64,000 nucleotides of DNA from Vibrio hangzhouensis (GTDB lineage: Bacteria > Pseudomonadota > Gammaproteobacteria > Enterobacterales > Vibrionaceae): contig NZ_FNVG01000015.1 in the NCBI RefSeq assembly GCF_900107935.1, positions 59,920-123,919 on the forward strand, in the 5' to 3' direction. Below the pieces are notes generated by a model, which did no database searches, was not told the origin of the DNA, and saw only the letters and a program-made list of their open reading frames with translations. Within the stretch, counting starts at the first letter, position 1. Each line of letters begins with the position of its first letter. Of the stretch, positions 8,428-18,557 are shown in pieces. Position numbers and translations under genes: made by a program.

Positions 8428-9981
8428 TTATTCCCATTCGATCGTCGCTGGTGGCTTACCAGAAATATCGTAAACCACGCGAGAGATACCATCTACTTCG
8501 TTGATGATACGGTTGGATACTTTACCCAGGAAGTCATATGGCAGGTGCGCCCAGTGAGCCGTCATGAAGTCGATAGTCTCAACCGCACGCAGAGAAACGA
8601 CCCAATCGTATTTACGGCCATCGCCCATAACACCTACAGAGCGAACTGGTAGGAATACCGTGAACGCCTGAGACACTTTGTGGTAAAGGTCTGCATTGTG
8701 TAGCTCTTCAATGAAGATAGCATCAGCACGACGCAGTAGATCACAGTACTCTTTCTTGATTTCGCCAAGTACACGAACACCCAGACCTGGACCTGGGAAC
8801 GGATGACGATAAAGCATATTGTATGGAAGACCTAGCTCTAGACCGATCTTACGTACTTCGTCTTTAAATAGCTCGCGTAGCGGCTCAACAAGACCCATTT
8901 CCATATCATCAGGAAGACCACCCACGTTGTGGTGAGACTTGATGACGTGTGCTTTACCTGTTTTCGATGCTGCTGATTCGATAACGTCTGGGTAAATAGT
9001 ACCCTGCGCTAGCCACTTCGCATTCTCTAGCTTCTTCGACTCTTCGTCGAATACGTCTACGAACACATGACCGATAGTCTTACGCTTCTCTTCTGGATCA
9101 GACTTGCCTTCAAGTGCTGCAAGGAAACGCTCTTCTGCGTCTACTTTGATGATGTTCAGGCCGAACTTGTCGCCAAACATATCCATTACTTGCTGACCTT
9201 CATTCAGACGAAGTAGGCCGTTGTCTACGAATACACAAGTCAGTTTGTCACCGATAGCGCGGTGAACCAACATCGCTACTACTGATGAGTCAACACCACC
9301 AGATAGACCTAGAATCACTTCATCATCGCCCACTTGCTCTTTAATGCGAGCAACCGCGTCTTCGATGATAGAACCAGGCGTCCACAGACGCTCACAGCCA
9401 CATACACCAAGAACAAAGTTCTCAAGCATCTGTAAGCCCTGTTTAGTATGAGTAACTTCTGGGTGGAACTGAACACCGTAGTATTTCTTTTCTTCGTTTG
9501 CCATTGCTGCGTACGGACAGGTATCCGTTTCACCAACTTTTACGAAGTCTGCTGGGATTTCAACAACTTTGTCGCCGTGGCTCATCCAAACATCTTGAGT
9601 CTCTTCAAGATCTTTGAAGATGGCAGATTCGCCAGAAACTTTAACTTGTGCGTAGCCAAATTCGCGCTCGTTCGATCCTGCGACACGACCACCAAGTTGC
9701 TCCGCCATAGTTTGCATGCCGTAGCACACACCAAGCACTGGTACGCCTGAATCAAACACGTACTGAGGAGCGCGTGGAGAGTTGTCTTCCGTAACGCTCT
9801 CTGGACCACCAGATAGGATGATACCGTCTGGGTTGAATTCACGAATATCCGCTTCTTCTACGTCCCAGCTCCATAGTTCACAGTAAACACCGATTTCGCG
9901 AACACGACGTGCTACTAGCTGCGTGTATTGAGAACCGAAGTCTAGGATCAGAATTCGTTGGTCATGAATATTTTTCGTCAT
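8428..9981 (-). CDS. guaA: GMP synthase (glutamine-hydrolysing)
   Basis: Converts XMP to GMP with glutamine and ATP in the cytosol, 517 residues. The class I glutamine amidotransferase domain (about 1-200) carries GVCYGMQ (nucleophile Cys) and GVQFHPEV (His, Glu). The ATP-pyrophosphatase domain has LGLSGGVDSSV (P-loop, about 225), and a C-terminal dimerisation domain ends in PPATIEWE. I choose the ATG at 9981 (MTKNIHDQRILILDFG), which aligns with the E. coli start; a TTG at 9990 is an alternative. Second gene of guaBA, about 118 bp after guaB. Confidence 0.97.
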   Translation of the reverse strand: MTKNIHDQRILILDFGSQYTQLVARRVREIGVYCELWSWDVEEADIREFNPDGIILSGGPESVTEDNSPRAPQYVFDSGVPVLGVCYGMQTMAEQLGGRVAGSNEREFGYAQVKVSGESAIFKDLEETQDVWMSHGDKVVEIPADFVKVGETDTCPYAAMANEEKKYYGVQFHPEVTHTKQGLQMLENFVLGVCGCERLWTPGSIIEDAVARIKEQVGDDEVILGLSGGVDSSVVAMLVHRAIGDKLTCVFVDNGLLRLNEGQQVMDMFGDKFGLNIIKVDAEERFLAALEGKSDPEEKRKTIGHVFVDVFDEESKKLENAKWLAQGTIYPDVIESAASKTGKAHVIKSHHNVGGLPDDMEMGLVEPLRELFKDEVRKIGLELGLPYNMLYRHPFPGPGLGVRVLGEIKKEYCDLLRRADAIFIEELHNADLYHKVSQAFTVFLPVRSVGVMGDGRKYDWVVSLRAVETIDFMTAHWAHLPYDFLGKVSNRIINEVDGISRVVYDISGKPPATIEWE

Positions 9982-10099
9982 TTTGGGCAATCTTATCAGC
10001 TAAGTGTTGGAAACGGAGGCGAGTTTACCCGCCTCTTATCTTTGCTTCAAGGAAAAAAGCAAACGTTTACGTAGGATTGATATCGCTACGATATACCTA

Positions 10100-11563
10100 T
10101 TAACCTAAACGGTAATTAGGTGCTTCCTTGGTGATTTGAACATCGTGTACGTGAGACTCGTTTAGACCCGCACCTGAGATGCGAACAAACTCTGCCTTGG
10201 TACGCATGTCTTCGATCGTAGCAGAGCCAGTAAGACCCATGCTTGAACGAAGACCACCCATTTGTTGGTGAACGATTTCTTTTAGGCGACCCTTATAAGC
10301 GATACGGCCTTCAATACCTTCTGGTACCAACTTATCCGCGGCGTTATCAGACTGGAAGTAACGGTCTGAAGAACCTTGAGACATTGCGCCAAGAGAACCC
10401 ATACCACGGTAAGCTTTGTAAGAACGACCTTGATATAGAATCACTTCACCCGGTGCTTCTTCAGTACCGGCAAACATTGAACCAACCATGACACAAGATG
10501 CGCCAGCAACGATAGCTTTACAAATGTCGCCAGAGAAACGGATACCGCCATCAGCGATAACTGGAATGTCATATTCATTGGCAACAGCCGCAGCGTCAGC
10601 GATTGCCGTCACCTGAGGCACACCAACACCAGTTACGATGCGCGTGGTACAGATAGAACCAGGGCCGATACCTACTTTCACTGCGCTTACGCCAGCTTCA
10701 ATCAGTGCTTTAGCACCAGCAGCTGTTGCTACGTTACCACCGATGATATCTAGATCTGGGTATGCTTCGCGAGTTTCGCGGATACGAGACAGCACACCTT
10801 CAGAGTGACCGTGTGAAGAGTCGATAAGTAGAACGTCAACACCCGCTTCAACCAGCGCTTTAACACGCTCTTCGTTACCTGCGCCCGCACCTACCGCAGC
10901 ACCAACACGTAGGCGACCTTGTGCATCTTTACATGCGTTAGGCTTACGTTCTGCTTTGTGGAAATCTTTCGCAGTGATCATGCCGGTTAGTTGGAACTCG
11001 TCGTTAACAACCAGTACTTTCTCAACACGTGCGCGGTGCATCTCTTCTTGTACTTCTTCACGAGAAGCACCTTCTTTAACTGACGCCAAACGCTCTTTTG
11101 GCGTCATTACTGATTCTACTTTCTTTGTTAAGTCAGTAACAAAGCGAACATCACGGCCGGTGATGATGCCAACGAGCTCGTTGTTTTGTGCAACAACAGG
11201 GAAACCTGCAAAGCCGTGCTTGTCCGCCAACGCAACCACATCAGCGATTGATGCATCTGGGCTAACCGTTACCGGGTTAGTCACAACACCTGCTTCAAAG
11301 ATTTTAACTAGACGAACCTGCTCAGCTTGCTGCTCGATAGACATGTTCTTGTGGATAAAGCCAATGCCACCTTCTTGGGCTAGCGCGATCGCAAGACGCG
11401 CTTCCGTCACTGTGTCCATAGACGCAGAGATCATTGGAATATTCAGAGTGATATTCTTGGTCAGCCGAGTGCGAAGATCAGCTGTGTTTGGGAGAACGGT
11501 GGAGTGAGCTGGAACGAGTAGTACATCATCGAACGTCAGCGCTTCTTTGGCAATTCTTAGCAT
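10100..11563 (-). CDS. guaB: Inosine-5'-monophosphate dehydrogenase
   Basis: NAD-dependent oxidation of IMP to XMP, the first committed step to GMP. 487 residues from the ATG at 11563 (MLRIAKEALTFDDVLLVPAH, the canonical N-terminus). The (beta/alpha)8 barrel is interrupted by two CBS motifs (about 95-200). The catalytic loop GPGSICTTR holds the active-site Cys near residue 304, and the mobile flap lies in the AMSQGSSDRYFQ segment. First gene of guaBA, divergent from xseA across about 207 bp that should hold both promoters. Confidence 0.97.
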   Translation of the reverse strand: MLRIAKEALTFDDVLLVPAHSTVLPNTADLRTRLTKNITLNIPMISASMDTVTEARLAIALAQEGGIGFIHKNMSIEQQAEQVRLVKIFEAGVVTNPVTVSPDASIADVVALADKHGFAGFPVVAQNNELVGIITGRDVRFVTDLTKKVESVMTPKERLASVKEGASREEVQEEMHRARVEKVLVVNDEFQLTGMITAKDFHKAERKPNACKDAQGRLRVGAAVGAGAGNEERVKALVEAGVDVLLIDSSHGHSEGVLSRIRETREAYPDLDIIGGNVATAAGAKALIEAGVSAVKVGIGPGSICTTRIVTGVGVPQVTAIADAAAVANEYDIPVIADGGIRFSGDICKAIVAGASCVMVGSMFAGTEEAPGEVILYQGRSYKAYRGMGSLGAMSQGSSDRYFQSDNAADKLVPEGIEGRIAYKGRLKEIVHQQMGGLRSSMGLTGSATIEDMRTKAEFVRISGAGLNESHVHDVQITKEAPNYRLG

Positions 11564-11770
11564 TTGCAATATCTCACAATAGAGGAGTTTAAAGGATAAT
11601 CCGCCCTTATCGTTTCGCATAATAAGGTGATTTGGATTAGATATTGCGGTGGGATTATACGCCCGACGAAATCGCTTGGCTACACATTTTTCTATTTTTT
11701 ATTTGCAATTACCCCCTTGATATGTATTATATTGCCGCTAATTTCCATACCCACGCCTTTGAGATTAGCT

Positions 11771-13144
11771 GTGTCCCTATCCCCGCGATCAACGTCTAAT
11801 TCTTCTACCAATAATCAGAATATTTACACGGTTTCTCGTCTGAATTCCGAAGTTCGTCTGTTGCTGGAAAATGAAATGGGCATCGTCTGGCTCGTGGGAG
11901 AAATATCCAACTTTTCCGCTCCGGTGTCTGGTCACTGGTATCTCACCCTTAAAGATTCTCGTGCCCAGGTAAAGTGCGCGATGTTCCGTGGTAACAATCG
12001 CCGTGTCACCTTTAAACCAGTCAATGGTAACCAAGTATTGGTTAAAGCGCGCTTATCTTTATATGAACCACGTGGTGACTATCAACTGATCATTGAGTCG
12101 ATGCAACCTGAAGGTGATGGCAGGCTGCAACAAGAGTTTGAGAAACTAAAAATGTCGCTGGCGGCTGAGGGATTATTCTCGCAGTCACTGAAAAAGCCAC
12201 TACCGCAACACCCAAAACGCGTCGGTATCATTACCTCGAAAACTGGTGCGGCATTATTCGATATTCTGGATGTACTTAAACGTCGCGATCCTACTCTACC
12301 TGTCGTAGTCTACCCGACAACGGTTCAGGGCGAAGCGGCAGCGATTGAAATCGCTCAGGCTATCGGCCGGGCCAACAGTCGTAATGAATGTGATGTTCTG
12401 ATCGTAGGACGCGGTGGCGGTTCACTGGAAGATCTCTGGTGTTTCAACCACGAAATTGTCGCCCGCACTATGGCAGCGAGCCAGATCCCGATAATCAGTG
12501 CAGTCGGTCATGAGATTGACGTGACAATCGCGGACTATGTTGCGGATGTGAGAGCGCCAACCCCAAGTGCGGCTGCTGAATTGGTCAGCAATGACAGCGC
12601 CCATAAACGCGAGTCTTTGCAAAGTCGCGATCAGCGTCTGCGAAATGCGTTGCGCTATTACCTCACTAAGCAAAAGCAATCCCTAATTACGCTGGTACAG
12701 ACACTCAACAGTCACCATCCAAAACATCAATTACAACGCCAGAGTCAATTACTTGATGAATGTGAATATCGACTGACCGCAGCAATGAAGCAGCGCTTGG
12801 CGCAAGAAGCTCTGCGTTTAAATAACAAACAGAACCGCCTGGCCTTGTTATCTCCGGAAAAACGCTTGTCTGAACAGAGCCATCGCTTGCAACGGGCCGA
12901 AAGTAGACTGAAACAAGCGATGCAGCGTCAACTGAACAGCGCCGAGCACCAGTTTGCACTTCAGATCAGCAAACTTGATACAGTGAGTCCCCTAGCGACA
13001 CTAAAACGCGGATACTCGATCACTCAGGACGCTCAGGGCAAGGTGGTCACGCAGGCCGACAGTGTGATGCCGGGCACTGAACTGACCACTCAGGTAGAGC
13101 AAGGTATTATTGTCTCGACGGTAGTCAGAACCCAGACATCATGA
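11771..13144 (+). CDS. xseA: Exodeoxyribonuclease VII large subunit
   Basis: Catalytic large subunit of ExoVII, which degrades single-stranded DNA in both directions. I place the start at the GTG at 11771 (reads M-SLSPRSTSNSS), giving 457 residues like E. coli XseA (456). The open frame continues upstream to 11627 but that part encodes an unrelated hydrophobic stretch. An OB-fold (about 20-115) with NIYTVSRLNSEVRLLLE comes first, then the catalytic region with GRGGGSLEDLW (about 215) and SAVGHEIDVTIADYVAD, then a long coiled-coil region. Its stop overlaps the convergent zinc-ribbon gene by 6 bp. Confidence 0.96.
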   Translation: MSLSPRSTSNSSTNNQNIYTVSRLNSEVRLLLENEMGIVWLVGEISNFSAPVSGHWYLTLKDSRAQVKCAMFRGNNRRVTFKPVNGNQVLVKARLSLYEPRGDYQLIIESMQPEGDGRLQQEFEKLKMSLAAEGLFSQSLKKPLPQHPKRVGIITSKTGAALFDILDVLKRRDPTLPVVVYPTTVQGEAAAIEIAQAIGRANSRNECDVLIVGRGGGSLEDLWCFNHEIVARTMAASQIPIISAVGHEIDVTIADYVADVRAPTPSAAAELVSNDSAHKRESLQSRDQRLRNALRYYLTKQKQSLITLVQTLNSHHPKHQLQRQSQLLDECEYRLTAAMKQRLAQEALRLNNKQNRLALLSPEKRLSEQSHRLQRAESRLKQAMQRQLNSAEHQFALQISKLDTVSPLATLKRGYSITQDAQGKVVTQADSVMPGTELTTQVEQGIIVSTVVRTQTS

Positions 13145-13375
13145 TTGAGAAGGCTTAACGAATTCAAATCGAATTCTGGATTTTGACTTGAGTTCGTTAC
13201 AGCAATTGCAGAAATAATTGGTAGCTCCGCAAGCCTGCAGTTTTTCGAGTTGCGCAGCGCATTCCGGACAGTAACCCACTTTGTTGAAGTGCTCTTTACA
13301 CTCGCTACACACATATTGACCATCCCAACCGAGTTCTATCTGACAAGACGGACACTGATTCTCAGACTGGCTCAT
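13139..13375 (-). CDS. yfgJ: YfgJ-like double zinc-ribbon protein
   Basis: 78-residue protein with four Cys pairs (CPSC, CSEC, CPEC, CNCC), i.e. two zinc ribbons, followed by a basic tail. The CPEC...CGATNYFC pattern is that of E. coli YfgJ, which also sits in the xseA-guaBA-der neighbourhood. Function unknown; zinc ribbons of this type usually mediate nucleic-acid or protein contacts. It ends 6 bp inside the xseA 3' end on the opposite strand, so the two transcripts are convergent. Confidence 0.85.
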   Translation of the reverse strand: MSQSENQCPSCQIELGWDGQYVCSECKEHFNKVGYCPECAAQLEKLQACGATNYFCNCCNELKSKSRIRFEFVKPSQS

Positions 13376-13456
13376 ACTACACCTATATTAGCAACTATTA
13401 ATATGGACAGTTTATCGCGTTCTTCTATGTGATGCTACTGATAGTATCCACGGTGT

Positions 13457-14476
13457 TTACTCACCGCCCGAAAGCATAGCGTCCAGTTTGGCTTTGCGCT
13501 TCACTTTATACATCTCACTGTCAGCAGCACGAATCAAGTGATCCATCGGCGTCTCAGAGCAACACGCTTTGGTTGCAAAACCCACGCTAACGGCAATATT
13601 GGTATTTTCCATCGCGACAGGCTGATTTAGCTCGGACTGCAAGGTTTCGTAAAACGTGCGGGCATCTTCTTCGCTAGGAAAACAGCTAAACGCGATAAAT
13701 TCATCACCACCATAACGGCCTAACAAGGCTTCATCGGGCAACTGGGCTTTGAGCTTTTGCGCCACAGCAATCAGTACCTTATCGCCAAATTGGTGTCCAT
13801 ATACATCATTGACCTGCTTAAACTTATCAATATCAATAAAGAAACAGCCCAGATAATTGCCGTCAAAGCAGTTGTTCTGCTTAACCCGATCTAACAGCGC
13901 ACGTCGATTTAGGCACTGAGTCAGGGGATCAACTTGTGCCTGATAGGTAAGCTTTTGTTCTAAAGCATATTTTTCTAATGCAACGGAGTAGACGGCGGCG
14001 ATGGATTCTAACATTTCCATCTCTAGAGGGTGAGGTTGTGAAGGTGTCGAACTGTAGAGCGCAAATGTGCCAAGCACTTGTTCCTGAGTGGACACCACAG
14101 GAACAGACCAGCATGCACGAATATCAGCTTTCGTCGCGTACTCTAAGTAAGGAAGCCAGTTGGGGTGGCATGTGACGTCATCCACGATGACGGTACGTTT
14201 ATGGTACGCCGCGGCACCACAGGATCCGACATCAGTACCGATGCTCAACCCATCAATAGCTTTATTGTAATCGTCGGGGAGGTTTGGCGCTGAAGTGCAG
14301 TGAAGCCGTTGAGTGTTCCTGTCTAAAGTCAGGATCGACGCTTTTTTATCTTTGAATAGACGCTCTGCGAGCTTGGTAATACGCACATCGAGTTGCGGCT
14401 TGGGCAGCCCCAACGCAAGTTCTTTCAGCAATATGTTCATGCCCTTATGAGCATCTAGCAGCAATTCTTTATTCAT
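13457..14476 (-). CDS. GAF-GGDEF diguanylate cyclase
   Basis: 339 residues. An N-terminal GAF sensor domain (about 15-165, with SIGTDVGSCGAAAYHKR and CWSVPVVSTQEQVLGTFALY) is followed by a GGDEF domain (about 170-335) with an intact RYGGDEFIAFS motif. It should make cyclic-di-GMP from two GTP in response to a small ligand or redox signal. The product-inhibition RxxD site five residues before GGDEF is absent (the sequence there is PDEALLGRY). No membrane segment, so cytosolic. Monocistronic by position, with 320 bp of gene-free DNA upstream. The GAF ligand is unknown. Confidence 0.93.
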   Translation of the reverse strand: MNKELLLDAHKGMNILLKELALGLPKPQLDVRITKLAERLFKDKKASILTLDRNTQRLHCTSAPNLPDDYNKAIDGLSIGTDVGSCGAAAYHKRTVIVDDVTCHPNWLPYLEYATKADIRACWSVPVVSTQEQVLGTFALYSSTPSQPHPLEMEMLESIAAVYSVALEKYALEQKLTYQAQVDPLTQCLNRRALLDRVKQNNCFDGNYLGCFFIDIDKFKQVNDVYGHQFGDKVLIAVAQKLKAQLPDEALLGRYGGDEFIAFSCFPSEEDARTFYETLQSELNQPVAMENTNIAVSVGFATKACCSETPMDHLIRAADSEMYKVKRKAKLDAMLSGGE

Positions 14477-14798
14477 ACTTCCGCACTGTTTTCATTATTA
14501 TTTGGTATGCGTTACGCCGCTATCTTAGCATACCATACGGCAAGATGATCTATTGACCAGTTTACTATTTAGTCGTATGTTGGATCTTACTCGGTGCCCA
14601 CAAGCTTCACATTCGGATCTTTGCTAGATCTTCGCCTTAATCGACTCTGATCAGCGATCTGCATCAAAAAGAACATTTATATAACCACATACCGAAAGCA
14701 TAAGTTACATATTCTGCATTTGGATTTAAAACAAAATAAAACACCAAACTAAAGACTTTATTAAAGCTAAACAGCATTTAATAAAAAGATCAAATTCG
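14477..14798. other. Gene-free AT-rich stretch
   Basis: About 320 bp between the alaX-like stop and the cyclase start, with no convincing gene. One inverted repeat, GGTATGC / GCATACC (14504-14534), lies just upstream of the cyclase and is a possible operator. Nothing else recognised. Confidence 0.4.
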
Positions 14799-15665
14799 TT
14801 ATTGGTCGATTACATGGGTATGCATTTCGATATACATGGATTCAATGGCCTGTAACTCGACCCTCATAGCCGATACTTCAGCAGTACTGTTGATGTGCGT
14901 TCCACCGCATGGCATTACCACGTTGACACCGTCCAACTGACATTGCCAGTAGCGTGAACTGGTCAGGTATGGCCCTTCCAGTTTCATTTCAACGTCTGTT
15001 GGCATGGCTAGCCATTGAGCAAGCTGCTGATTGACTCTCGATTCGATATCATTGAGGTTCGCTAGCACATCGGCCGTATTTAAGCCTCTTTTCTTCAACG
15101 TTTTACCCAGACGGTAGCGATCGAAACAGCACTCAGCAGAGACAACACTCAGTTCCTGAGCATAACTGTTGAAGTCGTAGCTTCCCAACCCGTCTCTACG
15201 ATCAGCATCTTTGCGCCAATATGATTCTGCCAAAACTTTGTTGAGCGCAAGAGACGCAATATGACCCGCACTGTGACCACGACTCAAACTCTGTTGATAA
15301 GGTTTATCCACCGTCAACAGAACCGTTTGGCCTATCGCTAATTCAGCTTCACGCGCCAGACGATGCACCACCACAAATACCCAGCCTTCTGCATCCCGCT
15401 TGACCGGAATCGCTTTGTCGACATATAGGGTCATTGACGATAGTTCAATTGCTCCAACCAGACACTCGTTGACCTCATACTGTTGCGTTCGGGTCGCTAA
15501 CGTGCCCTTATCCGCCGGATGATCGGGCCAAATGTGACTTACAGGGTGAAAAGGCGTGCTGTCGACAACCACATCACAAAAATTCTGGTGTGTATCAACA
15601 AACTGAATGGTGGTTTCCAGTTGCCATGTTTGATGGCAAAAAAGTACTTTGCTTGGCGCTACCAT
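14799..15665 (-). CDS. AlaX-type alanyl-tRNA editing protein
   Basis: Free-standing homologue of the AlaRS editing domain (288 residues) that hydrolyses Ser or Gly mischarged on tRNA-Ala. Zinc-binding motifs: SRGHSAGHIAS (HxxxH, about 125) and CGGTHINSTAEV (about 263). An N-terminal beta-barrel part (FHPVSHIWPDHPADKGTL) is present as in the longer AlaX forms. It is downstream of der on the same strand but behind a terminator, so likely its own unit. Substrate specificity cannot be inferred. Confidence 0.87.
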   Translation of the reverse strand: MVAPSKVLFCHQTWQLETTIQFVDTHQNFCDVVVDSTPFHPVSHIWPDHPADKGTLATRTQQYEVNECLVGAIELSSMTLYVDKAIPVKRDAEGWVFVVVHRLAREAELAIGQTVLLTVDKPYQQSLSRGHSAGHIASLALNKVLAESYWRKDADRRDGLGSYDFNSYAQELSVVSAECCFDRYRLGKTLKKRGLNTADVLANLNDIESRVNQQLAQWLAMPTDVEMKLEGPYLTSSRYWQCQLDGVNVVMPCGGTHINSTAEVSAMRVELQAIESMYIEMHTHVIDQ

Positions 15666-15683
15666 TGAACCGGTTCCTTACAA

Positions 15684-15713
15684 TAAAAAACGCCCACTGA
15701 AATCAGGGGGCGT
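15684..15713 (-). terminator. Terminator downstream of der
   Basis: ACGCCC / GGGCGT stem followed by TTTTTTATT on the minus strand, between der and the AlaX-type gene. Confidence 0.8.
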
Positions 15714-15733
15714 ATCTTTGTTCACTGAGTCGC

Positions 15734-17215
15734 TTATTTCTTAGGGCGACCTTTCATCATGCTCATTAGGCGCTTGCGTTTACGCTCCTGAGATAATGTC
15801 ATCTTGCTTGTTTTGCCTTCAAATGGGTTGTCGCTGCTCTGGAAGTTGATACGAATCGGCGTACCCATAATTTCTAATGAGCGGCGATAGTAGTTCATCA
15901 GATAACGTTTGTACGAATCTGGTAACTCATTAACCAGGTTGCCGTGGACCACCACGATAGGTGGGTTATAACCACCAGCGTGGGCATACTTCAGTTTCAC
16001 GCGACGTCCACGAACCATAGGTGGTTGGTGATCTTCCGTCGCCATTTTCATGATGCGTGTCAGTACTGATGTACCCACTCGGGTTGTTGCCGACTTATAC
16101 GCTTCCTGAACGGATTCGAACAGGTGACCAACACCGGTGCCATGAAGCGCAGAGATGAAGTGAATTCGCGCAAAATCAACGAAACCGAGACGACGGTCCA
16201 GTTCCTTCTTCACGTGTTCTTTCACATCCATATCCAAGCCATCCCACTTGTTCACAGCGATGACAATTGAACGCCCTGCATTGAGTGCAAAACCTAACAA
16301 GCTCAGATCCTGATCAGAAATGTTTTCGCGCGCGTCAATGACAAGCAGAACAACGTTAGCGTCTTCGATCGCTTTCAACGTTTTGACCACGGAGAACTTC
16401 TCGACCGTTTCATTGATACGTTTACGACGACGGACACCTGCAGTATCAATAAGTACGTATTCGCGTTCATCACGTTGCATCGGAATGTAGATCGAATCTC
16501 GCGTTGTGCCAGGCATGTCGTAGACCACCACACGCTCTTCACCCAGAATTCGGTTCGTAAGCGTCGATTTACCCACATTTGGGCGTCCGATAATCGCCAG
16601 TTTGATAGGCTGATCCTGAAGGCGCTTGAATTCCGCTTCCGCTTCTTCTTCTGTGTAGTCGAGTTTCTCTTCTTCGTCCTCGAATACCGTCAGATCTTCA
16701 ATCTGGTCTTTTTCAGCTAAGCTTTCCGCAAATGGGTTAAGTGCACGATCAATAAGTGCAGAGACACCACGACCATGAGCCGCTGCAATTTGATACATGT
16801 TGTCCATACCAAGTTGCCAGAATTCGGAACTCGCCGCGTCAGCATCAATACCATCAACCTTGTTGACTACCAGAAATGCTGGCTTGTCGATTTTTCGTAA
16901 ATGCTGAGCAATCGCTTCATCAGAGACCGTTAAACCAGCACGGCCATCAACCAGGAACAGGACAACATCTGCTTCATCAATCGCTGCCAGCGACTGTTCA
17001 GCCATTTTTGTTTCAACACCTTCTTCACTGCCATCGATACCGCCAGTATCAATCACAATAAATTCATGCTCACCCAGTTTAGCCTGACCGTATTTACGGT
17101 CACGAGTCAGTCCCGGAAAATCCGCAACAAGCGCATCGCGAGTACGCGTTAATCTATTAAACAGGGTCGACTTGCCCACATTTGGGCGGCCAACTAGGGC
17201 AACAACAGGTACCAT
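15734..17215 (-). CDS. der: Ribosome-assembly GTPase Der (EngA)
   Basis: Essential GTPase that helps assemble the 50S subunit, 493 residues. Two tandem G domains each carry GRPNVGKSTL (about residue 8 and 215), DTGGIDG or DTAGVRR switch II motifs and NKVD or NKWD base-recognition motifs. A KH-like domain and a basic C-terminus (ERKRKRLMSMMKGRPKK) follow. The gene follows bamB after 173 bp that contain the bamB terminator, so it probably has its own promoter, unlike a simple bamB-der operon. Confidence 0.97.
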   Translation of the reverse strand: MVPVVALVGRPNVGKSTLFNRLTRTRDALVADFPGLTRDRKYGQAKLGEHEFIVIDTGGIDGSEEGVETKMAEQSLAAIDEADVVLFLVDGRAGLTVSDEAIAQHLRKIDKPAFLVVNKVDGIDADAASSEFWQLGMDNMYQIAAAHGRGVSALIDRALNPFAESLAEKDQIEDLTVFEDEEEKLDYTEEEAEAEFKRLQDQPIKLAIIGRPNVGKSTLTNRILGEERVVVYDMPGTTRDSIYIPMQRDEREYVLIDTAGVRRRKRINETVEKFSVVKTLKAIEDANVVLLVIDARENISDQDLSLLGFALNAGRSIVIAVNKWDGLDMDVKEHVKKELDRRLGFVDFARIHFISALHGTGVGHLFESVQEAYKSATTRVGTSVLTRIMKMATEDHQPPMVRGRRVKLKYAHAGGYNPPIVVVHGNLVNELPDSYKRYLMNYYRRSLEIMGTPIRINFQSSDNPFEGKTSKMTLSQERKRKRLMSMMKGRPKK

Positions 17216-17333
17216 ATTAACCTCTACACTTATCTTCTAATTGTAGTTATAGGTAAAAATTCTACGCTTTCCTATAACTACAAATTAATCCATCTGTCCG
17301 AATTCGAAAAGATCCTTTTGCTTCGCAGCAATA

Positions 17334-17369
17334 AAACGGCTCCTAACTGAAATCAGCCAGGAGCCGTTT
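17334..17369 (-). terminator. Terminator downstream of bamB
   Basis: Perfect 11-bp stem AAACGGCTCCT / AGGAGCCGTTT with a 14-nt loop, then TATTGC on the minus strand. The T-run is short (the TTT closing the stem). Confidence 0.75.
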
Positions 17370-17388
17370 GTGAATTATATCACGCTTT

Positions 17389-18546
17389 CTAGTTAATGGT
17401 CAGTTTCTTTATCTCACCATCACGGTTCACAATGACATAGCCGCCAGGCACCATTGTTGGCCCAACGGACAGTCCGCTGTCATTAGTCAACTGTTGAGAG
17501 ACAAAGTTGCCTGTCTCACGATCAAGCCAGTGCAAATAGCCCAGACTGTCACCGACGACTAAATACCCATCAACAATAACCGGAGCCGTCAACAAGCGGT
17601 TCTCCAACAAGTCATTTTCCCATAGCTCAGTGCCACTACGAGCATCGACAGCAACAACATGATCTTTGTCTGTAACCAGAAACAAACTGCGGTTGTCGGT
17701 TGCCATATCAGTCGCTGATGAGTAATTACGCTTCCAGATTGGGTTACCTGAACGAAGGTCGATGGAGATTAATTGCCCGTTAAAACCAACCGTGTACAGG
17801 GTACCACCAAGAATAATTGGCGAAGAATCGACATCCACCAGACGGTCGATTTCAGTAGCTCCTTTCGGAGTGCCTACTGGTTGCTGCCAAATCAACTGGC
17901 CACGCTCAACAATTGCTGCTGCCAGACGACCATTCGCCGTCCCCCAAAAAACACCACCAGAAACGGTTGAAGGTGCACTGTCACCACGTAATGTCAGGTT
18001 TGGGACATCTGTGCTGATGGTCCAACGCTCTTCGCCACTCGCCTGTTCAAGGGCAACCATAGTCCCCTGACTGGTGTGAACCATGATAAGACTGGCGTCT
18101 GCAACGGGGTTGGCTAACACCTCACCATTGACTTTCGTACGCCAAACTTCTTCACCCGTCTTCACATCCAGGGCAATCACTTCACCGTTCTCACTGCCCA
18201 GATAGAGTTTTTGATAGGCCGCGGCAATACCACCAGAAAGTCGAGCAGAAGTATCACCTTGCAGATCTACTTCCCAAACCGTATTACCTGTTTCAGGATC
18301 CAGTGCTTTCACTGCGCCGTCTCGACTTGCGACAAACAGGTTGTCATACGCATACACCGGAGCCAGTTTGGAAAAGAACTGCCCTACTCCATCACCAATT
18401 CGGGAGGACCAAAGTGAATTAGGCGTAAACTCACTTTGTACCTTAGGTAAAGGCGCCATGACCACAGTATCTTCTTCACTAGAACAACCGGCTAGTATTC
18501 CCAATACCGAGATAGAAAGCAGTACTTTCTTTACGAATCTGTTCAT
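17389..18546 (-). CDS. bamB: Outer-membrane assembly lipoprotein BamB
   Basis: Periplasm-facing lipoprotein of the BAM complex that binds BamA and helps insert beta-barrels, 385 residues. Lipoprotein signal peptide with lipobox LAGC (Cys about 21), then an eight-blade PQQ-type beta-propeller, visible as repeats such as ALDPETGNTVWEVDL, ALDVKTGEEVWRTKV and SIDLRSGNPIWKRNY. It lies 11 bp downstream of yfgM, so probably co-transcribed with it. Confidence 0.96.
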   Translation of the reverse strand: MNRFVKKVLLSISVLGILAGCSSEEDTVVMAPLPKVQSEFTPNSLWSSRIGDGVGQFFSKLAPVYAYDNLFVASRDGAVKALDPETGNTVWEVDLQGDTSARLSGGIAAAYQKLYLGSENGEVIALDVKTGEEVWRTKVNGEVLANPVADASLIMVHTSQGTMVALEQASGEERWTISTDVPNLTLRGDSAPSTVSGGVFWGTANGRLAAAIVERGQLIWQQPVGTPKGATEIDRLVDVDSSPIILGGTLYTVGFNGQLISIDLRSGNPIWKRNYSSATDMATDNRSLFLVTDKDHVVAVDARSGTELWENDLLENRLLTAPVIVDGYLVVGDSLGYLHWLDRETGNFVSQQLTNDSGLSVGPTMVPGGYVIVNRDGEIKKLTIN

Positions 18547-18557
18547 CGGCTCAGCCC

